From CAWBRT01 sp963814745 (GTDB taxonomy: Bacteria; Acidobacteriota; Terriglobia; Terriglobales; Acidobacteriaceae), in assembly GCA_963814745.1 (NCBI GenBank), contig CAWFEA010000019.1, positions 186,001-250,000 on the forward strand: DNA of 64,000 nt, written 5' to 3'. The notes beneath the pieces were generated by a model. It did not search any database and was not told the DNA's origin. It worked only from the letters and a program-made list of their open reading frames with translations. Shown one piece after another: positions 44,607-53,265 of the stretch; the first letter of the stretch is position 1; every line of letters starts with the position of its first letter. The translations under genes were made by a program, and so were the position numbers.

Positions 44607-46151
44607 CTATCCGTCCGAGCGCCGCTCAAACAGTTCCATCCATCCTTGTGCCGCCAAGTCCGGAATGAGAAAACACCGAGGTTCGCCATGGGCCGCTGTC
44701 AGCGCCTCGGCCGCGGCATAACCGGCGCGCACTGCTCCTTCCATGGTCGCCGGCCAGCCGGTTGCCGTCCAGTCGCCGCTTAGGAAGATTCTCGGCCACG
44801 GCCCTTGCTGCCGCGGGCGGTAGCGGTCAACTCCCGGAGCCGGAGTAAACGTCGCCTGGATCTCTTTGATCACCGTTGCCTTGACCACGCGCGCCGCCTT
44901 TACCGCCGGAAAGAATTCACCCAGCTCCTTCAGCGCCAGCTCAAGCACCTCTTGCCGCGACTTTGCCACCAGCGTATGCGACGAGCTGACCACCAGTTCC
45001 AGGTAGCTGGCCGCCGACTGCGCATTTGCCGGTCCGCGTTGACTAAGCAGTATCTTCGACTTCTGGAACATCCACTGAATCGTGCGGTCGAGCAGGACGG
45101 CGTGCTCCAGCTCCGTCACCTCGCGGTCGAACCAAAAGTGAATGCCCGTAATCGGAGACGTCCGCAGTTGTGCCAAGTCCTCCCGCAAGGCATCGGACTG
45201 CATCTCCGCAGGAATCAGTTTTGCCAATACCTGGAAAGGTACGGCGGAAATCAGGTAATCGAAATCGCGTCTCTCGCCTTCCCCACCGGTCGATTCCGCA
45301 CTCCGACCCCCGGCGGTCTCGTCGTCATTCAAAGACGCCCCGGAATTGCCGCGAAGCTTGACCCAGGCGCGCCGCTGGCTGGCGTCGATGCGCTCGATCG
45401 AGGCCCGCAGCACAACCTCGCCGCCGCGCCCGCGAATGTACTCCGCGGCAACCCCGTAGAGTTCGGAAAGCGGAACCGAGGGAAGTCCCATGCGCCCGGC
45501 CTGTGCCGATTTCAGAAATGCATCGCGAAAAACCATCGCGCCATAATGGATGGAAACGTTGCCCAGCTCTTCATTCAGCGCGCTCACCAGCACTGGCGAC
45601 CAGAAACGGCGGACGGCCTGCTCGGTTTGTCCGTGCCGCTTGAGCCACTCGAGGAAAGAGCCTCCGCGATCTGCCGGAATGCCCCCAATCAGCGAGAGCA
45701 TTCCCAACGCAATCGTAAGCTTGTCGCGCCAAGAGAGCAGTGGAAAGCGGAAAAATGCCGGCAATGCGTGCAGCGGCGAGGGCAAACCCGAGGGCTCCAG
45801 GATTCCCCGCCGGCCTCCCGGCTCAATGTAGGTCAGGCGATCGTACCAGCGTATGCGGTCTTCGACCCCCAGACGCCGATAAAGATCGAGCAGGTTGGTA
45901 CAGCAGCCGAGCAGCACGTGCTGGCAGTTATCGACCACCTCGCCCGTGCCCGGATGCACATACGACGAAGCCCGTCCGCCGAGATAGGGCCGGCGCTCGA
46001 ACAGAGCGACTTTGTATCCCGCATCCGAGAGCGCGCACGCTGCGGCCAGTCCCGCCAGGCCGCCGCCGACGATGCCCACGGACGCGTTCGCCGCCAATTC
46101 AGGCCGCCCGGGTTGTGCTGGCTCAGGCGTCACGTGAGGCGGCGCATCCAT
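44607..46151 (-). CDS. hpnE: Squalene-forming FAD-dependent desaturase HpnE
   Basis: HpnE reduces hydroxysqualene to squalene in the HpnCDE route. The 514-residue protein has the FAD dinucleotide-binding motif VGIVGGGLAGLAAACALSDAGY followed by ERRPYLGGRASS, and C-terminal FAD-contact sequence FLSGDWTATGWPATMEGAVRAGYAA. It is the last gene of the operon and overlaps the hpnD stop by about 20 bases. ATG at 46151 and GTG at 46160 are both possible starts; I chose the ATG. Confidence 0.92.
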   Translation of the reverse strand: MDAPPHVTPEPAQPGRPELAANASVGIVGGGLAGLAAACALSDAGYKVALFERRPYLGGRASSYVHPGTGEVVDNCQHVLLGCCTNLLDLYRRLGVEDRIRWYDRLTYIEPGGRRGILEPSGLPSPLHALPAFFRFPLLSWRDKLTIALGMLSLIGGIPADRGGSFLEWLKRHGQTEQAVRRFWSPVLVSALNEELGNVSIHYGAMVFRDAFLKSAQAGRMGLPSVPLSELYGVAAEYIRGRGGEVVLRASIERIDASQRRAWVKLRGNSGASLNDDETAGGRSAESTGGEGERRDFDYLISAVPFQVLAKLIPAEMQSDALREDLAQLRTSPITGIHFWFDREVTELEHAVLLDRTIQWMFQKSKILLSQRGPANAQSAASYLELVVSSSHTLVAKSRQEVLELALKELGEFFPAVKAARVVKATVIKEIQATFTPAPGVDRYRPRQQGPWPRIFLSGDWTATGWPATMEGAVRAGYAAAEALTAAHGEPRCFLIPDLAAQGWMELFERRSDG

Positions 46152-47086
46152 CCCTGGCACAGCACGCCCAACTTCTCGGCCACGCTGAGCCGTATGCGCT
46201 CGCTGTAGACGTCATAGTGGCGCTGTTCGATTCTCTCCAGCAACCGCCGGTAGATCTCCACCAGCGTCCACAGCGCCGGCTGGGCGTCGTCATCGATCAG
46301 GGGCAGCAGCTGCTCGGCCGCCGCATAATAGTCTCGGGCTCGCCGCGCTTCCATTTCGAGCAGCGGACGCAGCCGCTCCATCCCCACTCCGCCGGCCAAC
46401 TCCTCCGCCGTGACCCCATGCCGATCCAAATCCTCTTGCGGCAGATAGATCCGTCCCATCTGCGCGTCTTCCTTGATGTCGCGCAGGATGTTGGTCAACT
46501 GGAAGGCAACGCCGACCTTCTCGGCCAACGGCTCGGCATTCGGGTCGCTATATCCGAAGATGCGTATGCAAACCAGGCCCACCACCGAGGCCACGTGATA
46601 GCAGTAGTCGTATAACTCAGGGAAATTCTGGTAAGCCACTACCGGTTGCGTCCCCGGAGTCCCCGGCAAGTCAGTGCCGGGGTAGTCGAGATCCATGCTG
46701 GTTCCCTGCACCAGCAAGTCGAGCAATTCGATGGGTATGCCGAAGCGCCGCTGCGAATCATATAGAGCCAGAAAGACCGGATCGTCGGTCGGCTCTCCGG
46801 CCGCCACGCGATGATAGCCTTCCAGCCAATCGTGCAGCTTCACCCGGCGCTCGGCAGTCGTCATCCCCGGGTCGTCGCAGATGTCGTCGGCGTGGCGCAT
46901 GAAAGCGTACACCGCCGACAGCGCGTTGCGCTTGCCCCCGGGCAGCACCATGAATCCGTAATAGAAATTCTTGGCAGCCGTGCGCGCTACGTGCCGGCAG
47001 ATGCCGTATGCCGTATCAAGCTGTAGCGGATGATACCCCACCACTCCTGCATCCCCGTTACGCTCGGCCGGGCGGACGGCGTTCAT
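46130..47086 (-). CDS. hpnD: Presqualene diphosphate synthase HpnD
   Basis: HpnD condenses two farnesyl diphosphates to presqualene diphosphate. The 318-residue protein has the two Asp-rich motifs of the trans-isoprenyl synthase fold: FMRHADDICDD near residue 64 and QLTNILRDIKEDAQMGRIYLP near residue 205. The ATG at 47086 overlaps the TGA of hpnC in ATGA, which fixes the start and shows coupling; a longer reading adds an unrelated tail. It works with HpnC and HpnE encoded on either side. Confidence 0.93.
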   Translation of the reverse strand: MNAVRPAERNGDAGVVGYHPLQLDTAYGICRHVARTAAKNFYYGFMVLPGGKRNALSAVYAFMRHADDICDDPGMTTAERRVKLHDWLEGYHRVAAGEPTDDPVFLALYDSQRRFGIPIELLDLLVQGTSMDLDYPGTDLPGTPGTQPVVAYQNFPELYDYCYHVASVVGLVCIRIFGYSDPNAEPLAEKVGVAFQLTNILRDIKEDAQMGRIYLPQEDLDRHGVTAEELAGGVGMERLRPLLEMEARRARDYYAAAEQLLPLIDDDAQPALWTLVEIYRRLLERIEQRHYDVYSERIRLSVAEKLGVLCQGWMRRLT

Positions 47087-48072
47087 CGTGACGCTCCGGT
47101 CACGCGGCGTACCAGCGCCCGGCCCAGCAGGCAAAACTTGCGCGCCTTCGAGATCGTCGGGCGAGCCCTCAGCACATCAAAGCCTTGCTTCTCAATCGCA
47201 TCCAGGATTGCCTGCCCGCCCCGCGTAAACAGCTCGATATCAAGCGCCAGTTTGCCGCTCACCTTGGCTTCGAGCGGCAGTCCCCGGGCAAACCACTCGC
47301 GCGCCCTGGCAACCTCATATTCCATCAGCTCCAAAAAACCGGCGCTCGCTTTGCCCTCGGCAATCACCGTTTCATCCACGCCAAAGCCTCGCATGTCTTC
47401 GAGCGGAAGGTAGATGCGCCCCTTGCGGAAATCGACCGCGACATCCTGCCAGAAATTTGCCAGTTGCAAGGCGGTGCAGGTGAAATCGGAAAGCCGCTGG
47501 CGTTCACCATCGGCATAGCCGCACAAATAGAGCACAAGATGCCCCACCGGATTGGCCGAATTGTGGCAATAGCCCAACAGCTCGTCAAAATTCTCGTAAC
47601 GGGAAATCGTCTGGTCCTGCCGAAACGCCGTCAGCAGGTTGGCGAACTCATGCTGGGGGATGGCGAACTCCCGCACGGTTTCGGCCAGCGCCACAAACAC
47701 CGGATGCGTCGGGCCGGCTTCGCCGCCGTCGCGCAGCCGGTGATACATCGCCTCCAGCTCTTCTTCCCAGCGATCCAGCAGCGCCAGTGAAAGCCGGGTG
47801 TCGCCGACCTCGTCACCCAAATCATCGGAAATCCGGCAGTAAACGTAGACGTTGAAGAAGTGCTGACGCAGCCGCTTGGGCAGGAACCAGGTTGCCACCG
47901 AGAAGTTTTCGTAGTGTCCGCGCGCCAGCCGCCCACAGTAGGCGCGTGCCTCGGCGATATCAGGAGCCTGCGGCGGGATGCGGTAAGCGGCGGGCAGGCG
48001 CGCCCAGCCCTCTGTCAGCAGATCGTCGGTGGCTCGATCTTGGGGACAACGCGCACTCACTGAACCGTCCAT
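47083..48072 (-). CDS. hpnC: Hydroxysqualene synthase HpnC
   Basis: HpnC converts presqualene diphosphate to hydroxysqualene. The 329-residue protein belongs to the squalene/phytoene synthase family, with YCRISDDLGDE as the first Asp-rich motif and LANFWQDVAVDFRKGRIYLP as the second. In HpnC proteins the first motif differs from the HpnD version, as here. It overlaps hpnD by four bases downstream and lies 55 bases after the MDR dehydrogenase gene. Confidence 0.92.
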   Translation of the reverse strand: MDGSVSARCPQDRATDDLLTEGWARLPAAYRIPPQAPDIAEARAYCGRLARGHYENFSVATWFLPKRLRQHFFNVYVYCRISDDLGDEVGDTRLSLALLDRWEEELEAMYHRLRDGGEAGPTHPVFVALAETVREFAIPQHEFANLLTAFRQDQTISRYENFDELLGYCHNSANPVGHLVLYLCGYADGERQRLSDFTCTALQLANFWQDVAVDFRKGRIYLPLEDMRGFGVDETVIAEGKASAGFLELMEYEVARAREWFARGLPLEAKVSGKLALDIELFTRGGQAILDAIEKQGFDVLRARPTISKARKFCLLGRALVRRVTGASR

Positions 48073-48127
48073 CTTTCAGCTCCGACCGCGCGGCCCCGGC
48101 AAGCCTGCTCGCCGGGGATTGCGGCAG

Positions 48128-49177
48128 TCAGTGCCCGGGAATGATTGCCGTCTTGATCTGCCCGTTGCGGTTCAACATATGCCGCAATACCTGCTGCAAC
48201 CTGGAAAGCGGGGCTTCTCCGGTAACGTAGTCGGCGCTCTTGATCTTGCGTTCCGTGATCAGGGCAAAGGCTCTGCGCACCGATTCCGGGGTATGGTGGA
48301 AGGTCGCCTTCAAGGTAATTTCCGAATAATGCAGGCGCTGCGTATCGAGCTGGACCTTGGTGCCGCTGGCGCATCCGCCGAACAGGTTCACCGTCCCGCC
48401 TTTGCGAACCATGTCAACCGCCCACTCCCACGCCTCCGGACGGCCCACGCACTCGATCGCCACGTCGGAGCCGCGGCGCGTCGGCGTGACCGCGCGCACG
48501 GCCTCGACCGGATCGGAAACCTTGGTGATCTGTACCACGTCGTGCGCCCCGGCCTTCTTGGCCGCCGCCACCTGCTCATCGCGCTTCACCACCGCAATCA
48601 CGTTGCAGCCGATCAGTTTGGCCACGTGAATGAACATCAGCCCGATGGTGCCGGCGCCGATGACGGTCACGGTGTCGCCGATCTCAACCCCCGTCTCATG
48701 CAGTCCACGGAGCACGCAGGCCAGCGGTTCGGTCAACGCTGCTTCTTCAAAGGTGACGTCGTTCGGGATCGCCAGCAGGTTCGCCTCGACGATCCGCTTC
48801 GGGATGCGAATGTATTCCGCGTACGCGCCGTTGTTGAACAGCAGGTCTTCGCAGAGGTTTTCCTGGTGCTTCGAGCAGTAGAAGCACTGCTGGCACGGCG
48901 CCGAATTCAGCGCCACCACCCGCGTTCCCTTGCGGAAGCCGCGCACGTTCGCGCCCGTCTCCTGAACGATCCCGGCCAGTTCGTGCCCGAACAACGCCGG
49001 CGGAACGATCATCCGCGCGTGATATCCCCGCTGATAAACCTTGAGATCGGTGCCGCAGGTCAGCGCCACCTGAACCTTGATTAGAACTTCGCCATCACCG
49101 ACGGCCGGAATCGGTACCTTCTCAATTTTTATGTCCTCTTTACCATAGAGGACAGCGGCTGTCATCTGTCCATTCAC
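48128..49177 (-). CDS. Zinc-dependent MDR dehydrogenase within the hopanoid operon (second)
   Basis: This 349-residue medium-chain dehydrogenase has the catalytic zinc site (CGTDLKVYQRG and GHELAGIV), a structural zinc cluster (CQQCFYCSKHQENLC) and a Rossmann motif VIGAGTIGLMFIHV. The pattern is close to sorbitol/threonine dehydrogenase-like enzymes. The GTG at 49177 lies inside the stop of the preceding dehydrogenase (GTGA), preceded by AAGGA, so the two are coupled. Sitting between hpnG and hpnC, it is a candidate for a redox step on the hopanoid side chain; function is inferred from context. Confidence 0.85.
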   Translation of the reverse strand: MNGQMTAAVLYGKEDIKIEKVPIPAVGDGEVLIKVQVALTCGTDLKVYQRGYHARMIVPPALFGHELAGIVQETGANVRGFRKGTRVVALNSAPCQQCFYCSKHQENLCEDLLFNNGAYAEYIRIPKRIVEANLLAIPNDVTFEEAALTEPLACVLRGLHETGVEIGDTVTVIGAGTIGLMFIHVAKLIGCNVIAVVKRDEQVAAAKKAGAHDVVQITKVSDPVEAVRAVTPTRRGSDVAIECVGRPEAWEWAVDMVRKGGTVNLFGGCASGTKVQLDTQRLHYSEITLKATFHHTPESVRRAFALITERKIKSADYVTGEAPLSRLQQVLRHMLNRNGQIKTAIIPGH

Positions 49178-50307
49178 TCTGCAATTCCTTCCCACGTGTT
49201 ACCCGGCTGAATCGCAATCTTCATCGTTGCCGGTTGAGGGTGGGCCGCCAAATTCAATGCCTCAATCGCTCTGCTCAAAGGAAAGCGATGGCTATAAAGC
49301 GTCTCCAGATTCATTTCGCGGCTCAATACGAAGCGTGCCGCTGCCTCCTGCAAATCAACCGAAGCGCTGTAGGAACCCATCAACGTCTTCTCATCGACGC
49401 AAACCGCCGCGGGATCGAAGGTCGCCGTGCTGTGCTGCGTCTGGGCAAACAGCATCACCTTTCCGCCCGGACGCGCCGCATTCACGGCAGCCCCGATCAG
49501 GCTGTTGCTCCCCACCGCGAGGATCACGGCATCCGCTCCCCGCCCTTCGGTCAGTTCCCGGATTCGTTCGCCCGCATCAACCCTGGAAGCGTCTATATTA
49601 CACGTCAACCCGAAACTCTGGGCTATTGTAAGCCTCTGGGGAAACAAATCGGAAGTAATCACAAGTGCACCGGTCCGCTTGGCCAGCCTCGCCAGAATGA
49701 TTCCGATCGGTCCCTGTCCCATCACCAGCACCGTGTCCCCGGCTTCGAGCGCCATCGAATCGATAGCCTTCCAGCAGGTATTCACCGGCTCGATGAACGA
49801 CGCCTGCTCGTAGGACACCCCCGGCGGAATTCGGATCACTCCCCCCATGCTGACTATCCAGTCCATGACTCGCACATACTCGGAAAAACCGCCGCCGCTC
49901 GGATCGTATCCGGCGGTCGCGCCCACCTTCTTGTAAACTTCGCACTGGGCAAATACCTTATGCCGGCAGTAGTAGCACTTGCCGCACGGAATATGATGGA
50001 AGACCACCACCCGGTCACCGGCCTTGAACTCCTTCACACCCTCGCCCACGGCAACCACCTGTCCCGCGGTCTCGTGGCCGAAAATGCGCGGAGCGGAATG
50101 AGAACCGGTGGCGATCTTTTTCAGGTCGGTTCCGCAGATGCCGCAGGTGTGCACCCTGACCAGCAGCTCGCCGGACCCTATCTCGGGCACCGGCACGGTT
50201 TCCAGTCTCAGGTCGTTTTGCCCGTGATATACCACGGCCTGCATCTTGGCAGGAATTCCCTCCAGGGACGGGGCCGAAGACGAAAAAGTATGAGTCGCAA
50301 GCGGCAT
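49174..50307 (-). CDS. Zinc-dependent MDR dehydrogenase within the hopanoid operon (first)
   Basis: The 377-residue enzyme has the same architecture as its neighbour: catalytic zinc ligands in CGICGTDLKKI and GHETAGQV, a structural zinc cluster CGKCYYCRHKVFAQC, and the NAD(P) motif VMGQGPIGIILARL. The two share a fold and many residues but differ at the substrate side (FHHIPCGKCYYC here against ALNSAPCQQC). The N-terminal extension of about 20 residues may be non-native. Only 132 bases separate it from hpnG. Confidence 0.85.
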   Translation of the reverse strand: MPLATHTFSSSAPSLEGIPAKMQAVVYHGQNDLRLETVPVPEIGSGELLVRVHTCGICGTDLKKIATGSHSAPRIFGHETAGQVVAVGEGVKEFKAGDRVVVFHHIPCGKCYYCRHKVFAQCEVYKKVGATAGYDPSGGGFSEYVRVMDWIVSMGGVIRIPPGVSYEQASFIEPVNTCWKAIDSMALEAGDTVLVMGQGPIGIILARLAKRTGALVITSDLFPQRLTIAQSFGLTCNIDASRVDAGERIRELTEGRGADAVILAVGSNSLIGAAVNAARPGGKVMLFAQTQHSTATFDPAAVCVDEKTLMGSYSASVDLQEAAARFVLSREMNLETLYSHRFPLSRAIEALNLAAHPQPATMKIAIQPGNTWEGIAE

Positions 50308-50439
50308 CGAAACTTTGGTTAACTCCTTTTCAATTCTGCTTCCAGCACCCGGCCGTTAGCGTATAGCTTGTCCAGCGCGCCTCTCCCCTGGCTAATCAGA
50401 ACCCCAACCGCGCGCGAAAGATTCTCCGCCGCCCGGCAG

Positions 50440-51099
50440 CTATTTCTCCACAAACAATAAACCGTCGGCCACAACCAGGGCCGAATCAGCAGATGCGCCA
50501 ACAAATGCCGCGATCCGGAAGCCCTCCGGCCTGACGAACGGTTCGACCAAGTCTATCCGGGTGTTCAGTTCGTCGGAAATGACCTTCAGCGCCAGAAATT
50601 CGCAGTCCCGCGAGGCCGCCACCGCAGCCACGGCGGCAGCTTCCATGTCCACAGCTTGGGCGTGGAAGCGCGCGAAAAGCACGTGCTTGCGATCCTCGCC
50701 CGCTACCGTGTCTGCCGTCACCAGCGAACCTTTGCCGCGCGGCGTGGTGAACGCCGAACCGGTACGTTCGGAGACAATGTGCCGGGGCACGAAGATATCC
50801 CCGACTTTGATTCCGGGGGCAAGTGCGCCGGCAAACCCGATCGAGACCATCATCTCCGGGCTAAACCTGTCCATGGCCTGCCTAGCTGCGCTGGCCGCAT
50901 TCTTGTAACCGGGACCCGAACAAACCACGATGCCGTTCTCGCAGCGGTAGACAGATAATGGATGACGGAGCGTGCTCGCCGGTTCCTGAAGGCTCAAAAA
51001 ATCGTCAACCGACACCGCCTCACACCTTTCAAGCAAAGGTTTAACTTCTCTCTCCATCGCCACGATAAATACAGTCTTTATCTGTGTCTGCTCAGTCAT
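50440..51099 (-). CDS. hpnG: Adenosylhopane nucleosidase HpnG (phosphorylase family)
   Basis: HpnG removes adenine from adenosylhopane to give ribosylhopane. The 219-residue protein has the purine nucleosidase fold, with EREVKPLLERCEAVS, an SIGFAGALAPGIKVGDI block and AVDMEAAAVAAVAA (the family Glu/Asp active-site motif). The ATG at 51099 overlaps the stop of hpnA in ATGA; longer upstream reading has no homology. Its product is the substrate for the next, unassigned reduction, which makes the two adjacent dehydrogenases interesting. Confidence 0.88.
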   Translation of the reverse strand: MTEQTQIKTVFIVAMEREVKPLLERCEAVSVDDFLSLQEPASTLRHPLSVYRCENGIVVCSGPGYKNAASAARQAMDRFSPEMMVSIGFAGALAPGIKVGDIFVPRHIVSERTGSAFTTPRGKGSLVTADTVAGEDRKHVLFARFHAQAVDMEAAAVAAVAASRDCEFLALKVISDELNTRIDLVEPFVRPEGFRIAAFVGASADSALVVADGLLFVEK

Positions 51100-52112
51100 G
51101 CCAGCTCGCCGACCTGCCGATACTCCGCCGCATAGCCGTGGGCCACAAACCACTCCGCCGCCCGCCGCAGCGCCGCGCGCACCGGACCAGCCCTGTACCC
51201 CAGTTCGTTCTCCGCCTTGGCCGATGAAACCCACATTATTTTGCGTCCCATACGCACCGAATCAAGCGTCACCCGAGGCTCGCGATGCATCAGGACACCG
51301 GTGAAAAACGTGTCGAAAATCCCGCTGACTAACGCCGCCGCATACGGCAGCTTGATGCTGGGAGATGGCAGGCCGGTGATCGAAGCCAAGCAATCGAGAA
51401 TCTGTTTCAAAGTGAGATTCTCGCCCCCCAGAATGTACCGCTCGCCAATGCGGCCGCGCTCGCAAGCCAGCAAGTGCCCCCGCGCCACGTCAACCACATC
51501 CACCAGGTTCAAGCCGGTCTCGACGTAAGCCGGAAACTTCTTCTTCAGAAAATCAACCACAATGCGGCCCGTCGGCGTCGGCTTAATATCCTGTTCCCCG
51601 ACCGGCGTGCTGGGATTGACCACCACGACCGGCGCGCCAGCCTTCGCCAGCTTGATAGCCACCTCTTCGGCCAGGAACTTCGAGCGCTTGTAGTGGCCGA
51701 CCATGTCGCTTTCCCGCACCGGCGAGTCCTCATCGACAGCCTGCGGCTCATAATGGAATCCCATGGTCGCCACGCTGCTGGTGTAAACGATACGGCGAAC
51801 CCCAGCCGCTTGGGCGCTGCGAATCACCTGTTCGGTGCCGCCTACGTTGGCCGCATACATTGGCTTCGGGTCCGGCGTCCACAGCCGATAGTCCGCGGCA
51901 ACATGGAAAACCACCTCGCACCCTTCCATTCCCCGGCGCAGCGAATCGGCGTCGGTCAAATCACCGGTCACAAACTCCGCCTGGAGCGTCTCGATGTTAT
52001 CCCGCCGGCTGTGCGGCCGAACCAGCAGTCGTAAATCCGCTCCTTGGTCCCTTAACAGGCGCGCCACGTGACTACCGACAAAGCCCGTGGCTCCTGTGAT
52101 AAATGCTTTCAT
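51096..52112 (-). CDS. hpnA: Hopanoid-associated sugar epimerase HpnA
   Basis: This 338-residue extended SDR has the NAD motif FITGATGFVGSHVARLL, the catalytic YxxxK (GHYKRSK near residue 145) and an active-site Ser in VYTSSVATMG. Members associate with hopanoid clusters; the precise reaction is not firmly established. The ATG at 52112 was chosen because the upstream reading adds an unrelated lysine-rich stretch. It overlaps hpnG downstream by 4 bases. Confidence 0.9.
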   Translation of the reverse strand: MKAFITGATGFVGSHVARLLRDQGADLRLLVRPHSRRDNIETLQAEFVTGDLTDADSLRRGMEGCEVVFHVAADYRLWTPDPKPMYAANVGGTEQVIRSAQAAGVRRIVYTSSVATMGFHYEPQAVDEDSPVRESDMVGHYKRSKFLAEEVAIKLAKAGAPVVVVNPSTPVGEQDIKPTPTGRIVVDFLKKKFPAYVETGLNLVDVVDVARGHLLACERGRIGERYILGGENLTLKQILDCLASITGLPSPSIKLPYAAALVSGIFDTFFTGVLMHREPRVTLDSVRMGRKIMWVSSAKAENELGYRAGPVRAALRRAAEWFVAHGYAAEYRQVGELA

Positions 52113-52211
52113 ACAAATCAGATACTTATATTCATTAAATATAAACTTTAACTTTGATCGCACCATCCAGCAACCGCTTCCGGTTCGCCCAACTCCAGCC
52201 GATCGCTTGCC

Positions 52212-53211
52212 TTAGCTGAAAAGGGACCAGGCAAGCAGCTTCCAGGTGTCGGTAAATCCGCTGGCGGTGGCCGCACTGGCCTCGTAACCGGAGTGCACCA
52301 GGCAATCCTCGCAGCGCGGGTCGCGGCCGTGTCCGTAGCGCTCCCACCGGGTATCCTCGATCAATCCCTTGAAGCTGTCGTGGTGCTGGTCGGTGATCAG
52401 ATAGCACGGCCCTTTCCAGCCCTTGGTGTTGTAAGTCGGATTGCCCCACGCCGTGCAGGAGAGCTCCACGGTTGCCCGCCAGGAACTCCAGGTAGACCGG
52501 CGAATCGGCAATTGGATATCTTCTTGCCAAACGCTTGATATCTTTGAACTTCTCACGGATCGCCCGGCGGTCCAGGAAGATCTCTTTGGTGTGTACCGCG
52601 GAATACGAGTAGCCGGGAGAGACGACGTGCGAATCCACCCCGAGCCCCTTGAGGTATTCCAGCAGCGCCTCCACCTCGTTCATGTCCGTCTCTTCATAGA
52701 CGGTAGTGTTGGTCATCACCCGGAACCCTTTGGACTTGGCCAGCTTGATTCCTTCCACGGCCTGCTCGAAAACGCCCTCGCGCTCGACCGCTAAGTCGTG
52801 CGATTTCTTCAGTCCGTCGAGATGGACGTTCCACAGAAAGCGGATGTCAGGCTTGAATTCCCCTATCTGCTTGGCGATGAACATGCCGTTCGTACAGACA
52901 ATAACGTGCTTTTTGCGCTCCAGCAGGGTACGGGTAAGCTTACCTATTTCCTTGTAAAGCAATGGCTCACCGCCGCAGATGGCGACCATGGGAGCGCCGC
53001 ACTCTTCGGCCGCGGCCAGGCATTTCTCCACCGGCACCACTTCCTTTAGTGTGTCTTCATATTCTCGGATGCGGCCACAGCCGGTGCAGGTTAAGTTGCA
53101 CGCATGCAGTGGTTCCAGCATCATCACCAGGGGAAAGCGCTTCACCCCTCTGGCTTTTTGCCGGATGATGTACTTCGCCATATCAACTTGAAGTCTCAAC
53201 GGATGACGCAT
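52212..53211 (-). pseudogene. hpnH: Adenosyl hopene transferase HpnH, frameshifted
   Basis: HpnH is a radical SAM enzyme that joins the 5'-deoxyadenosyl group to diploptene. The first 245 residues have the Cys triad CNLTCTGC and CGGEPLLYKEIGKL, with the family pattern intact to VYLEFLAGN. Then the frame shifts near 52476, and a second frame supplies VELSCTAWGNPTYNTKGWKGPCYLITD to the end at 52212. One G too many in CCGTGGAGCT explains it. Because the rest of the operon is intact and this step is needed for HpnG and HpnJ to act, an assembly error is the likeliest cause. The start is the ATG at 53211. Confidence 0.88.
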
Positions 53212-53265
53212 AGTCTGTTCAAAAACCTCTTCCAACTCATTTCAGGGCATCAGCAAGCGATGCCG

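Noticed and set aside
44805..46208. Plus-strand open frame opposite hpnE
   Set aside because: Same type of shadow; the minus strand encodes a clear HpnE.
48029..50322. Plus-strand open frames opposite the MDR dehydrogenases
   Set aside because: Shadows; no ribosome sites and unnatural composition.
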